In this document: positions 20,028 through 30,608 of the stretch, piece after piece
How the letters are laid out: the number at the start of each line of letters is the position of its first letter
Numbering within the stretch: the stretch's first letter is position 1
Origin: Saprospirales bacterium
GTDB taxonomy: Bacteria > Bacteroidota > Bacteroidia > Chitinophagales > Saprospiraceae
Direction: 5' to 3'
Assembly (NCBI GenBank): GCA_007695145.1
Contig: REEI01000080.1
Location: 48,718-112,717, forward strand
Length of the DNA stretch: 64,000 nucleotides
Notes under the pieces: model-generated
The model's input: the letters and a program-made list of their open reading frames with translations, nothing else
Told to the model about the DNA's origin: nothing
The model's database searches: none
Made by a program: the position numbers and the translations under genes

Positions 20028-23000
20028 TTGACAATGTTTAGACTTTTTACAATTTTTTTAATGTTTACCTTTCTTGCGGTCAATGTCTTACAGTCCCAAT
20101 CTTACGATACTCCCTGTGAGGCAAATGACAATCCGACTAATTTCGGGACCGGAGAAAGTTCAGTAAATCTGAATGGAAACATCGAAGAGGTGACCCCCTT
20201 TATTACCGATCTTTCCGGAGCCAACGTTCAAAATTTTGGAATCACTGACGCAGATAGTGCGCTTTTCTACAAATTAAATCTCGATGCTCAGACCTCTTTT
20301 TTGAGAATCAGCTGGGAGGGCGGCACTGTCCCCGAATTATGGGTGGGTCTTATAGGGTTTGAAGAACTCTGTCCTGCTGCTACTGAATACGGCGAATTTG
20401 TCTACCAGAATTTGGATGACGAAGAATTGCTTTCAGACGACATTCAGGGCGGGGAAGTGATCTTTGAACTCTGCCGTTTGGATGTGGATGAAGGTGATTT
20501 TGACAATCTGTTTTTGTGGGTGGCCAGTTCAGAAGCCGGCACCTTCCAAATAGAGGTTACTCAGCACATCCGGCCGGTTAACGACGGCTGTGAATCCACT
20601 CCCATAAACCTTGGGACTTTGCAACACGGAGATGACCTGGAAGAAGACTTCAGTAATGTCTGGGCCTGTCGTCAGAATTTTCAACCGGGATCAGCTGCTT
20701 GTGCACTCGAATTTAACGATGGAGCTGCAGTTTGGTTTGAGTTTACTACGGGCACTGAAGTGGGCGAGATCAATGTGTTGATCGAAAATCCCGATGAAGT
20801 ACCGGTGGATGTTGCTATTATAGAAAATGAGTCCGGCGATTGCGAGAGTTTTACCCTCGCGAGACGCGGCTGCGAGAATGGTGAGGACGATGAGGAGATA
20901 TTATTGGAACACATAGCTGTAAAGCCCAATACTACCTACTTGATTATTGTAAATACCGACCCAGAAGACTGGAGTGAGAATTTCACCATCACCGTATCAG
21001 CCTGCGATCCACCGGATAATAACCTAATTTGTGATGCAACTGCTCTTAATTTTCCCTCTCTTGGAGACTACAATCCCGACAATGCCATTAACTTTCCGGG
21101 TGGAATAGGTTCAGTGGTGGAGGGAACTACAGAATGTGCTTACGCTTTCTACAACAATGATCCCACTGCTGAAAACTCGTGGATTGACTTCAATTGCGGT
21201 CATGCAGAGGTTGAGAGAGCTGTATTCTATAAGTTGAATGTGGATGATTACGCGACTAAACTCTATGTTGAATTTGAAAATTCCAATCTGGCAGGGAATC
21301 TGGCCGTGCAGGTATTTTTGGTTCAGGCGCTGCCTGGTGATTGTAGTGATTTAATTTTTGATGAGGGTTTGTTCGTGCCACCTGCTGAATGGGGTAGTTG
21401 CAACTTTTCAGGTGGTGATGTACTGGAGATCGATCTTTGTGAAGTCGATAATGAAGACTATGGGAACCTCTATCTGTGGGTGGCCTCTGCAATTGACGAT
21501 GAGGGGGAGTTTGAATTGAGTTTTAGGCAAGAGATTGCTCCTTACAATGACCTCTGTGAAGACGAGACCAGTGGAGATCGCGGTGCCGGCGATTTTGGGA
21601 CAGTTAATTGGAACTTTCAGAATTGTTTTGATGGTGAAACTACAAGAGGAGCATGTCCTATTCCCGGTTCATTCGTGGGACTGCCAGCATGCTTTGACTT
21701 CTTTGAGGATAATCCCACAGTATGGTATGAATTCACTACCGGGTCCAATGTTGAAGCAGTAGATATAGAAATAAATTTTCCAGGAGTAGATTTTTCTGTT
21801 GCTATATTTCAATTAGATGAGCCCTGTGGAACTCAACTTACTGCTCCCGGAGACTGGGAGGATTACTGTTCACAGGAAAGCGGATCAGTTGAGTTCGAGC
21901 AACTGCGAGTTAAGTCCAATACTACCTATTATATATTGGTGAGCACCTCTGAAGACGATTGGGGTGAGTTTGATATTTGTTTGGAGGTGTGTGAAGCCCC
22001 GGAAAACTACAGTATTTGCGAGGCAGAGCAGGTGGATTTTCCCGCTCCCGGCTACAATCCTAACAACCCTGCAGCAAGTACATCCGGAACCACTGAGTGC
22101 GCATATGGATTTTGGAACGATGCAGAATTAACAGATCTCATTGAGTTTGATTGTGGAGACGAGTACGAGCATGCAGTTTTATACAAGTTGAATATTAATG
22201 AGTTTGCTTCGAAGATTGAGATAGTCATTGATCCAGGAACAGCTGGGACTATGTCAGCACATGTGTTTTTCTGGGAAGGCAATGAAGATTGTGACGACAG
22301 AGGTTTTGACATTATAAACTTCGTAAATCTTGAACTAGGGGTATGTGATTTTACAGGTGAAACCAGCATAGAAATTGATTTTTGTCCACTTTGGGCAGAT
22401 CCAATCTGGGGAGATTTTGAGTTTCATGAATATATGTACTTGTGGGTGGCTACCGATTTGGAGAATCAGGGTAATTTCAACATAGATATCTTTCAGGAGA
22501 TTGCACCCTATAATGACGATTGTGAAGATGCAGGAAACAGAGGGCCAGGAGACCTGGGGACTATAGAGGTTGGCGATGAGGTATGTGAGTTGATGGAGAC
22601 CACCAGAGGAGCCTGTCCAATATTGTATAGTGGACCCAGCGCTTGCCTTGAGGGATTTCCAGAGGAGGACCAGGCAGGTGTTTGGTTTAGATTTGAGACT
22701 GGAGAGAATGTTGAACTTTTGACAATAGAGGTGGATCATTCCAATAATGGCCCGGTGCGAATGGCGATGTTTGAGCTTCCCGACGGATGCGGAGAAACTG
22801 GCTTTTTCCCTCCTAATCAGGATGTTGAAGAATATTGTGTGGAAGCAACCAATGGAGTGGATAGTATATGGAATATACTTGTTCAGGAAAACACTGAATA
22901 TTTTATTTTGGTCAGCACTCCTATTGACGATTGGGGCGACTTCAGTATTTGTGTGCGCAATTGTGAACCACCTGAAAATGATCGTCTCTGTGACGTATTC

Positions 23001-26000
23001 GAATCCAGCAATTCTGAAATTTGGGTTTATCCTGGAGAGGAAAGTATTGATAACGGTGTTTATAACCGAAATGAGCTTGAGCTGGAGGGAACAACCCGCT
23101 GCGCAAGTAATTTCTTCCTGGATTTTGATCTGAACTTCGAAGATTTTGGTTGTGGGCCAGATTTTGAAAGCGCTGTCTTTTACCATATACGGGCAAATCC
23201 TAATGCAACAGAAATAACTGTTACGGGAAGGGCTCTTGGGGACCTAAATACCCTTGCCTTTGGATTCTTTTCAATAGGGGAGGAAGCTTGTGACGGAGAC
23301 CGAAACTTCATGCCTGAAATATGGTTAGACCCGGAATTCGATGAAATGATCGATTGTAATGCTGCTTTTGATGGAGAAATAGTCTTTGATTTATGCGGTC
23401 TCACCGATGAAGAAAAGGAAAACATTTTCCTCTGGGTAGCGACCCCTCGTTTTGAACAAGGAGACTTTGAGATAGAACTCAGCCAGAAAATTGGTCCTGT
23501 AAATGACGATTGTGAAGAGCCTTATGATTTTGGAGTCATTGAAAGTGATGAGGACGAAATCATTTGCTTAGAGGAAATCAATGCTCCAAGCACCAACTTA
23601 TGGGGTTGTGCAGAGACCTATGACCCCTCTCTTGTCGACAATGAGTTGCAGTATGAATTTGAGTGTTTTGAAGATCCCATAGAGCCCAATATATCAGGTG
23701 TTTGGTATCGATTTGAAACAGATGATGAAGCCGGTCGTCTGGATATGGATTTCTTCCACTACAGCGAGGGAGATGAAGTTAGGTTTGTATTGTTTACTCC
23801 TGATCCTGATGCAGGGGAGGAGTGTGAGGCATGGGTAATTATTATGTGTGAAGAGACCGAGGATGGAGAGATTTTCTTCGAGAATGAGGCCATAGAACCC
23901 AATACGGTCTATTACATGCTTTTCTACTCGGACAAGGAAATTGCAGATGATTTTGATCTATGCATCAATGTAAAGCCACCAAGAGAGTGCCTGGGTATTG
24001 CACCTTATTATTACAACCATACAGAGATTATTTGTGGGTTGAGTCAACTAGAAGGTTTTTGTTTATTTATGGGACCCCCGTTTCCACCTTCTTTTATCAA
24101 TTGGCCGGGATGTAATCCTCCTTTTGGAGTTGCCTTTCACAATCCGCAGTGGTTTACCTTCGTGGCAGGAGAGGCCAATCAATTGAGTATTGACGTAGAA
24201 ATTACCGAGTGTATTGGACAGGGAGTTCAGATTGCCATGTACGAATTAGACTGCAATGTAGAGTTTGATCCCTCTGAACAATCGCCGGGTATTCAACCGA
24301 CTGCTGATATGCTGGTCTCTGACTGTATACTTACAGCCACTCCTCAAATAGGGATTGTTAACTTTACGGTGAATAATGTGGTACCCGGGACTGTTTATGG
24401 AATTGTTGTTGATGGATGGGCCAATGCGGTATGCAAGGTCGAGGTATTGAATGTGTTAGTGGGAGGTGATCCACCACAAATTGATGACGACCTGCTTGGT
24501 GAGCCTGAGTTTGACAATGAAGGATATGGGTTCCAACCAGGAGATACCATTTGTGCAGGGGCAACAGATGTTTTATTTGCTCTGGCTCAGGAAGTAGAGG
24601 GAGCTTGTACCTATCGTTGGACCTTGAATGGTGAAGAATTAACAGATTTAGATGACCCTCTTGCCATTACACTTGACTTTCCGGATCCCGGAGTTTATGA
24701 GGTTTGCGTATCAGCTACCAATTTGTGTGAGTTTACTGCGCCTAAGTGTATTGAAGTGGTAGTAGCCCCGCTCGATCCCGACATTCAATTTGACACCATC
24801 TGTAGAAGGCAGGATTATTTATGGGAAGAGGATGTGTTTGGCATCATTGATCTGCTGGGTCCTTTTGATGACTCCGGCGATTATGAGTTTGAAGATCTTA
24901 TTATAAGTCCAACCGGTTGCCAAATTGAGGCCTTTTTGAACTTGCATGTCATTCCCGATAATTTTGATAACCCAACAGAATTATTTGAAGTGATTTGCTG
25001 GGACGACCCAGATCCAGTTTATGTGCCTTTTGAAGATCACCCTCAGGCTCAGTTTTTTAATTTCACCGGAATATACGGTGAGGACAGAGATCTTTTTATC
25101 ACTCAAGAGGGTTCTCCAGGGAATGAATTTGAGTGTGACAGCTTTTTCATCTTAGAGCTCGTTAATTTGGATATTTTATTCTTCTTTGATGAGCCATTCT
25201 GTCTCGATAGCCTTATTTATATAGGCGGTAGTGATTTCGTATTCCCGGGAGGACTGGAGGATTTTGGATATGATGCCGAAATCGAGATATACTATGAACT
25301 AATTAGAGAGAGCGATGACTCCATTATTATCTCAGGAACCAGTATCGGGCTGACCGATTTATTTGGAGGGATTTTTGTCGAACTTCCGGTTTCAGAGTTT
25401 TTTGGAGAGGTTCAGGTGTTCCGTGTCGATTTTTACCTACAGTATCAGGGACTACCCGAAGAGCCTTGTGCGAGAAGTTTTTCTATTGAGGTCGATCCGG
25501 CAGAATTTGTTCCTCCGGTACCTGAAGTGGATGCGCCAGATATTGCCTGTATTGGCGATGAAGTTGAACTGGAGGTAACCAATCATCGCTTCATTCCTGA
25601 CGAAACTTATGTTTGGTCTTTTAGCCAGCAACCAGATACCATTATCGGTGATCCAGAGGGTCATCAACTGACTGCAGTGTTTAGTGAAGCAGGAATCGTT
25701 GAAATTTGTGTTAATTCTACCAATCGCTGTGCAGATAGCGATCCTCATTGTTTTGAAATCGACATTAATGAGCCACCAGTAACCGATGCCGGTCCCGATG
25801 GCATTTCTTGCTCCTTTGAGCATACCTTTGAAGGAGGTGGTGATGACGGATTTTGGACCATGGTTTCAAGCCCCGTAGGAGCGACTGCAACCTTTGCTGA
25901 CAATAATGATCCACAGACTACAGTGACGGTTTCACTTAAGGGGAGTTACCAGTTTATGTGGACCGAAGTCATTGGTGATTTGGTCGGTTGTAGAGGCAGA

Positions 26001-29000
26001 GACACCATGAGTGTTCAGTTTCTCGAAATACCGGAACTATTGAATTTATCATATGAATGCGATTCGTTGGGACTTGAATATGTAGCTACTTTTGAAATCT
26101 TAGGTGAAACAGGTCCTTTTATTGTAATTAATGTGGCAACAGGAGAGGAATTCGGAACGGTTGACAGCAACATATTCACTTCTCCACCAATTCCAGATCT
26201 TCAAGCGGTAGAGGTGGCAATTATAGATGGAAACGGATGTGAATCTGAAGTGATACTGCTCAGAGAAAGGTGTGATTGTCCCACAGCAGTAGGTCAGTTG
26301 GAACCAACTGCATTAAACTTGTGTGATGGTGAGTGCATAGAGACGTTGGATTTTTATGACGATGCTACCCAGGTGTTTGTGCCGGGCCAGGATACGGTTT
26401 TGTTTTTCCTTCAAACTACCAACTCTTTTTCTGTTAATGAAGATGATTGGATTGATGTAAATAATCATGGGGTATTTTGCAATGAAGATTTGGATGTGGA
26501 TATTGGAACCACCTATTATGTGTATGTAGCAGTTGGACCCATAGATACGCTGACGGGATTTATCCAATTGTTTGAAGACCCCAATGATATTGATAATTGT
26601 ACAAGAACTGCTCGTAAGCCGGTAACATGGAGAGGGCAACCTGAAGCAATGGCTCTGCCTGACACCATTTGTGGGGAAGTGCTGCCGGCCTTGACCGCTA
26701 TCACGTCTATAGGTGCCGGTTCATGGTCGCAGGTGAGCGGCCCCGGAGAATTGACCTTTGATAATGTAGCCGATCCCAATAGTGGAGTTGAGGCAGATCT
26801 CTGTGGCACCTATACCATTCAATGGCGCGAACAGAACTTCCAGTGTGTTGATTCAATTCAGGTGGATATACAGCTAAATTGCATTCCCCAATTGGGTAAT
26901 GTTGATTTCCAGTGTGACAATGAGGATATTTCTTATTTCCTTCAATTCCAAATAGTTTCAGGAACTGCTCCATTTACGCTGGTAGAGCCTGAAGAATATG
27001 CTGATTTTCTGGATGGAAATGTTTTCACGCATCCTGAAATGCCAAACAGCGGTGAAGAATTGGACATCTTTTTCTTTGTGGATGCCAATGGCTGTGAACT
27101 GGAGGTTGTAATCGATGTAAATTGCGACTGTCAGCCATTTCCGGGTATAATGGATGATGAGCAAATCAATGTATGTATCACTCAGACCCAGGTGACAGCC
27201 GGGCCATTTCAGGAAGATCCCGAAGGGGAACCCGGAGATATAGGAACTTACGTTCTACACACCCTTCCCGGAGATCAGTTGGGAACCATCTTGGGGATCA
27301 ACGATAATGGGGTGTTTAACTTTAATGCTGCCGAAGGTATGGTTTGTGGAACCATCTATTATATCTCTTATGTAGTGGGCCCTCCGGATAATGATGGCAA
27401 TGTTGATTTCGAAAATGGTTGCACCAGAGTTGCCCCCGGTCAACCGGTTCTGTGGTATTGTGAGCCCACTGCCGATGCAGGAGATGATGTGACCGTTTGT
27501 GGTTCTGATCTTGCGCAATTAAATGGTAGTTCTACCTTTGGTACAGGCCAGTGGAGTGGAGGCGCCGGAACTCTGACTGATCCTGACAATCCGAATACGA
27601 CTTACCTACCGGATGATTCTGAATTTGCCGGTACTGTGACGCTTACTTACACCACATTTGCCGACGATGGAATTTGTCCGAACGTTTCAGACCAGATGGT
27701 GATAACAGTAGAACGGCCACGAGTGGCTGACGCCGGCCCTGATCAGGTGTTCTGTGAGATTGAAGATGTGCAGTTGAATGCTGATTCAGAAGGTGTATCC
27801 GGTATGTGGTCAGGGGGTGCAGGATCCTTTAATGACCCCAATCTGAACAATGCAGTATATACACCGGATGCATCAGAGCAGGGAACAACTATCACATTGA
27901 CCTGGACCACAGATGCCGGAAATGAATGTCCCGCGGTAAGTGATGAGATGACTATTCAGATTGTAGATGAATTGGTATCGGATCCGGGTGAAGATCGAAT
28001 TGCTTGCTTCCTGTCAACCCAATTGGAGGCATCACTTCCCGGTAATCTCAACGGGCAGTGGTCTGGTGATGCAGGAGTTTCATTCAGCGATGTCAATGAT
28101 CCCAATGCGGTTGTAACGGTACCTTCACTTGGCACCTTCTGCTTTGAGTGGACGATTTCCATAGGAGATTGTGAAGATACCGAACAGGTGTGCATCACCT
28201 TTGTGGATGCACCTGAAGCGACCTGGGAACTTGAATGTAATGACATAGCAACAGAGTATAGAGTGATCTTTACCATTTCAGGTGGCGATCAGTCCACTTA
28301 TACGGTGAATGGAACCACAGTAGGTGGTGGTGTTGAATTTGTCTCAGATTGGATAACATCAGGAGATCAAGTTACTTTCACCATTGACGATGCCAATGGT
28401 TGTGATCCCTTTGTAGTTCAGATAGAACACGAGTGCGATTGCCTCACCGAAGTGGGCGAAATGTCCGATGAAGATGCTGTTACTCTATGTGAGGATCAAT
28501 CATTTGATTTCAGTGTTTTCTATGATTCCAGCACTGAATTTCTGGATCCAAACGATATTCGTGTATACCTGCTACACGATGGAAGTGTCACCGATGTTGG
28601 AAACATTATTTCACAAAACACTTCAGGTCAGTTTGGATTCCAGGCTGGAATGAATCTGGAACAAAGCTACTTTGTAACAGTAGCCGTTGGTGATGAACTT
28701 GGCTCTACCGGTACGATTGATTTCAGTGATGCTTGTTTACTATACTCTACCGGAGTTGAGGTAATTTGGTACGGATATCCCGATCCGGGCATTGAACTGC
28801 CGGCTATCCTCACCTGCGCTGTTACGGAAGTTACCATAACCGCAGTCACGCCGGATGCTGATCACATATCTTATCAATGGAGTGGTCCTGGAATTGTATC
28901 CGGGCAAAATGAAAGAACCGTAACAGTTGGAGCTGTCGGAACTTACACTTTGATAATTACAGATACTCGTGCAGGTTGTGAATCTACCGAATCCGTTGTT

Positions 29001-30317
29001 GTGACTGGTGATTTTGAAGAGCCTGATGTAATTATTGAGGTACCTGATGTACTTACTTGTGCAGTAACTGAAGTCACCGTTGATGGAAGTGGGTCAAGTA
29101 CCGGAAATATGACGTATGAGTGGACCGGGCCCGGAATAGTTTCAGGAGCTAGTACCAACACTATTGTTGTTTCCGAAATCGGAAATTATACTTTGACAGT
29201 AATTGACAATGAAAACGGATGTTCAGCTTCTGCTTCTATGTTGGTAGAGGAGGATGTTGACTTCCCTGCAGCCAATGCTTCAGTTGATGCAGAGCTGGAT
29301 TGCAGTACCGATCAGGTAACGCTTTCAGGAGCCGGAAGCAGTCAGGGTGCTGACTTTGTTTACAGTTGGTCTGTGGTGCCCGGCACCGGAGGAAATCTGG
29401 TAGGGGCAACAGATGGTCAAAACGCCACTGCTAATCAGGCAGGATTATATGTCATAGAAGTATTAAACACTGGGAATGAATGTCGCTCCACTGACACCGT
29501 GGAAGTAATATTGATCGATGATGTAGTTACGGATTTTGCTCTCGAAATAGATGGTATAAATTGCTTTGGTGACAGAGATGGTATTATCACTATTGCTGAA
29601 GTAATAGGTGGCACCGCCCCCTATGCCTACTCTTTTGATGGCGGAGCTACATTTGGGACCAATAATCAAGTGACCGGATTATCACCAGGGACATATACCA
29701 TTGTAGTGAGAGATGATAGGGGTTGTCTGCACAATCAAACGGTTACTCTTGTCGAGCCCCCATTGCTTGAGGTGGACTTGGGTCCAACAATAGTAGTTAC
29801 TCAAGGTGAATCTGCTGTTTTGGTGGCTACAGTTAATGTGGACGAGGAGAGCATAGTTGAGTGGAACTGGGATCCCTTATTGGATGCAACTTGTCCCAAT
29901 TGTCCGGAACAGGTCTTTACTCCGGAGCGTGAAACCTTTGTTCAAATCGAAGTAGTGGATTCGTCCGGCTGTGTAGCTAACGCAAGTGTTCAAGTTCTGG
30001 TTAGGGTTATCAGAGAGGTTTACATACCCAATGCCTTTAGTCCCAACATAGATGGAATCAATGATTTTATTGGTGTTTACTTTGATCCTCAAAGGATTAA
30101 TGAAATTAAGGAATTCAGAATCTTTGACCGCTGGGGCGAACAGGTGTTCATGCGTGAAAATATTCCGGTGTATACGGAATTGAATGAAACCAATGCCTGG
30201 GATGGAAACTTCAATGGAGAGCCCATGCAGCCTGGTATATTTATCTACCATATTGTGATTGAGTTTGCCGACGGCGTTGAGGAAACCTTCCAGGGTGACT
30301 TTATGCTGATCCGGTAA
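20028..30317 (+). CDS. Giant modular secreted surface protein with gliding-motility-associated C-terminal (T9SS type B) sorting domain
   Basis: 3429 aa; signal peptide; tandem Cys-containing acidic modules; PKD/Ig-like and SprB-like repeats; C-terminus VYIPNAFSPNIDGINDFIGVYF...FRIFDRWGEQVF...NAWDGNFNGEPMQPGIFIYHI. Confidence 0.9.
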   Translation: MTMFRLFTIFLMFTFLAVNVLQSQSYDTPCEANDNPTNFGTGESSVNLNGNIEEVTPFITDLSGANVQNFGITDADSALFYKLNLDAQTSFLRISWEGGTVPELWVGLIGFEELCPAATEYGEFVYQNLDDEELLSDDIQGGEVIFELCRLDVDEGDFDNLFLWVASSEAGTFQIEVTQHIRPVNDGCESTPINLGTLQHGDDLEEDFSNVWACRQNFQPGSAACALEFNDGAAVWFEFTTGTEVGEINVLIENPDEVPVDVAIIENESGDCESFTLARRGCENGEDDEEILLEHIAVKPNTTYLIIVNTDPEDWSENFTITVSACDPPDNNLICDATALNFPSLGDYNPDNAINFPGGIGSVVEGTTECAYAFYNNDPTAENSWIDFNCGHAEVERAVFYKLNVDDYATKLYVEFENSNLAGNLAVQVFLVQALPGDCSDLIFDEGLFVPPAEWGSCNFSGGDVLEIDLCEVDNEDYGNLYLWVASAIDDEGEFELSFRQEIAPYNDLCEDETSGDRGAGDFGTVNWNFQNCFDGETTRGACPIPGSFVGLPACFDFFEDNPTVWYEFTTGSNVEAVDIEINFPGVDFSVAIFQLDEPCGTQLTAPGDWEDYCSQESGSVEFEQLRVKSNTTYYILVSTSEDDWGEFDICLEVCEAPENYSICEAEQVDFPAPGYNPNNPAASTSGTTECAYGFWNDAELTDLIEFDCGDEYEHAVLYKLNINEFASKIEIVIDPGTAGTMSAHVFFWEGNEDCDDRGFDIINFVNLELGVCDFTGETSIEIDFCPLWADPIWGDFEFHEYMYLWVATDLENQGNFNIDIFQEIAPYNDDCEDAGNRGPGDLGTIEVGDEVCELMETTRGACPILYSGPSACLEGFPEEDQAGVWFRFETGENVELLTIEVDHSNNGPVRMAMFELPDGCGETGFFPPNQDVEEYCVEATNGVDSIWNILVQENTEYFILVSTPIDDWGDFSICVRNCEPPENDRLCDVFESSNSEIWVYPGEESIDNGVYNRNELELEGTTRCASNFFLDFDLNFEDFGCGPDFESAVFYHIRANPNATEITVTGRALGDLNTLAFGFFSIGEEACDGDRNFMPEIWLDPEFDEMIDCNAAFDGEIVFDLCGLTDEEKENIFLWVATPRFEQGDFEIELSQKIGPVNDDCEEPYDFGVIESDEDEIICLEEINAPSTNLWGCAETYDPSLVDNELQYEFECFEDPIEPNISGVWYRFETDDEAGRLDMDFFHYSEGDEVRFVLFTPDPDAGEECEAWVIIMCEETEDGEIFFENEAIEPNTVYYMLFYSDKEIADDFDLCINVKPPRECLGIAPYYYNHTEIICGLSQLEGFCLFMGPPFPPSFINWPGCNPPFGVAFHNPQWFTFVAGEANQLSIDVEITECIGQGVQIAMYELDCNVEFDPSEQSPGIQPTADMLVSDCILTATPQIGIVNFTVNNVVPGTVYGIVVDGWANAVCKVEVLNVLVGGDPPQIDDDLLGEPEFDNEGYGFQPGDTICAGATDVLFALAQEVEGACTYRWTLNGEELTDLDDPLAITLDFPDPGVYEVCVSATNLCEFTAPKCIEVVVAPLDPDIQFDTICRRQDYLWEEDVFGIIDLLGPFDDSGDYEFEDLIISPTGCQIEAFLNLHVIPDNFDNPTELFEVICWDDPDPVYVPFEDHPQAQFFNFTGIYGEDRDLFITQEGSPGNEFECDSFFILELVNLDILFFFDEPFCLDSLIYIGGSDFVFPGGLEDFGYDAEIEIYYELIRESDDSIIISGTSIGLTDLFGGIFVELPVSEFFGEVQVFRVDFYLQYQGLPEEPCARSFSIEVDPAEFVPPVPEVDAPDIACIGDEVELEVTNHRFIPDETYVWSFSQQPDTIIGDPEGHQLTAVFSEAGIVEICVNSTNRCADSDPHCFEIDINEPPVTDAGPDGISCSFEHTFEGGGDDGFWTMVSSPVGATATFADNNDPQTTVTVSLKGSYQFMWTEVIGDLVGCRGRDTMSVQFLEIPELLNLSYECDSLGLEYVATFEILGETGPFIVINVATGEEFGTVDSNIFTSPPIPDLQAVEVAIIDGNGCESEVILLRERCDCPTAVGQLEPTALNLCDGECIETLDFYDDATQVFVPGQDTVLFFLQTTNSFSVNEDDWIDVNNHGVFCNEDLDVDIGTTYYVYVAVGPIDTLTGFIQLFEDPNDIDNCTRTARKPVTWRGQPEAMALPDTICGEVLPALTAITSIGAGSWSQVSGPGELTFDNVADPNSGVEADLCGTYTIQWREQNFQCVDSIQVDIQLNCIPQLGNVDFQCDNEDISYFLQFQIVSGTAPFTLVEPEEYADFLDGNVFTHPEMPNSGEELDIFFFVDANGCELEVVIDVNCDCQPFPGIMDDEQINVCITQTQVTAGPFQEDPEGEPGDIGTYVLHTLPGDQLGTILGINDNGVFNFNAAEGMVCGTIYYISYVVGPPDNDGNVDFENGCTRVAPGQPVLWYCEPTADAGDDVTVCGSDLAQLNGSSTFGTGQWSGGAGTLTDPDNPNTTYLPDDSEFAGTVTLTYTTFADDGICPNVSDQMVITVERPRVADAGPDQVFCEIEDVQLNADSEGVSGMWSGGAGSFNDPNLNNAVYTPDASEQGTTITLTWTTDAGNECPAVSDEMTIQIVDELVSDPGEDRIACFLSTQLEASLPGNLNGQWSGDAGVSFSDVNDPNAVVTVPSLGTFCFEWTISIGDCEDTEQVCITFVDAPEATWELECNDIATEYRVIFTISGGDQSTYTVNGTTVGGGVEFVSDWITSGDQVTFTIDDANGCDPFVVQIEHECDCLTEVGEMSDEDAVTLCEDQSFDFSVFYDSSTEFLDPNDIRVYLLHDGSVTDVGNIISQNTSGQFGFQAGMNLEQSYFVTVAVGDELGSTGTIDFSDACLLYSTGVEVIWYGYPDPGIELPAILTCAVTEVTITAVTPDADHISYQWSGPGIVSGQNERTVTVGAVGTYTLIITDTRAGCESTESVVVTGDFEEPDVIIEVPDVLTCAVTEVTVDGSGSSTGNMTYEWTGPGIVSGASTNTIVVSEIGNYTLTVIDNENGCSASASMLVEEDVDFPAANASVDAELDCSTDQVTLSGAGSSQGADFVYSWSVVPGTGGNLVGATDGQNATANQAGLYVIEVLNTGNECRSTDTVEVILIDDVVTDFALEIDGINCFGDRDGIITIAEVIGGTAPYAYSFDGGATFGTNNQVTGLSPGTYTIVVRDDRGCLHNQTVTLVEPPLLEVDLGPTIVVTQGESAVLVATVNVDEESIVEWNWDPLLDATCPNCPEQVFTPERETFVQIEVVDSSGCVANASVQVLVRVIREVYIPNAFSPNIDGINDFIGVYFDPQRINEIKEFRIFDRWGEQVFMRENIPVYTELNETNAWDGNFNGEPMQPGIFIYHIVIEFADGVEETFQGDFMLIR

Positions 30318-30353
30318 GGCGAAAATATTGTCAAACACTTTGATTAGGAAGAG

Positions 30354-30384
30354 GGGAGTCCAATTGTCAGGGCTCCCTTTTTTT
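30354..30384 (+). terminator. Intrinsic terminator of the giant gene
   Basis: 8-bp stem GGGAGTCC/GGGCTCCC (one G-T pair), 8-nt loop, then T7; 37 nt after the stop codon. Confidence 0.85.
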
Positions 30385-30608
30385 GTGTCTGATAATTCGC
30401 CAGCCCAAGTTCCTTGCTGGCAAAACAGCATAAAGTGGAAGAGATATCGAGCACGTTTTTATCTTGGATTTTCACGGACAGGACCTACCTTTTTGATTAT
30501 TGTGGTCCTGGTCAGTTCGGCTTTTAAAAATAGCACAAAGATTTTTTATAAAAAACATTATTATTTCCAGCAAGACATTAACTTTGTAAATAAATACTTA
30601 CCTACATT

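Noticed and set aside
22335-23186. 283-aa minus-strand ORF inside the giant surface-protein gene
   Set aside because: Antisense to a clearly coding, repeat-rich frame; low-complexity composition and no recognisable motifs; explained by codon bias of the acidic sense strand.
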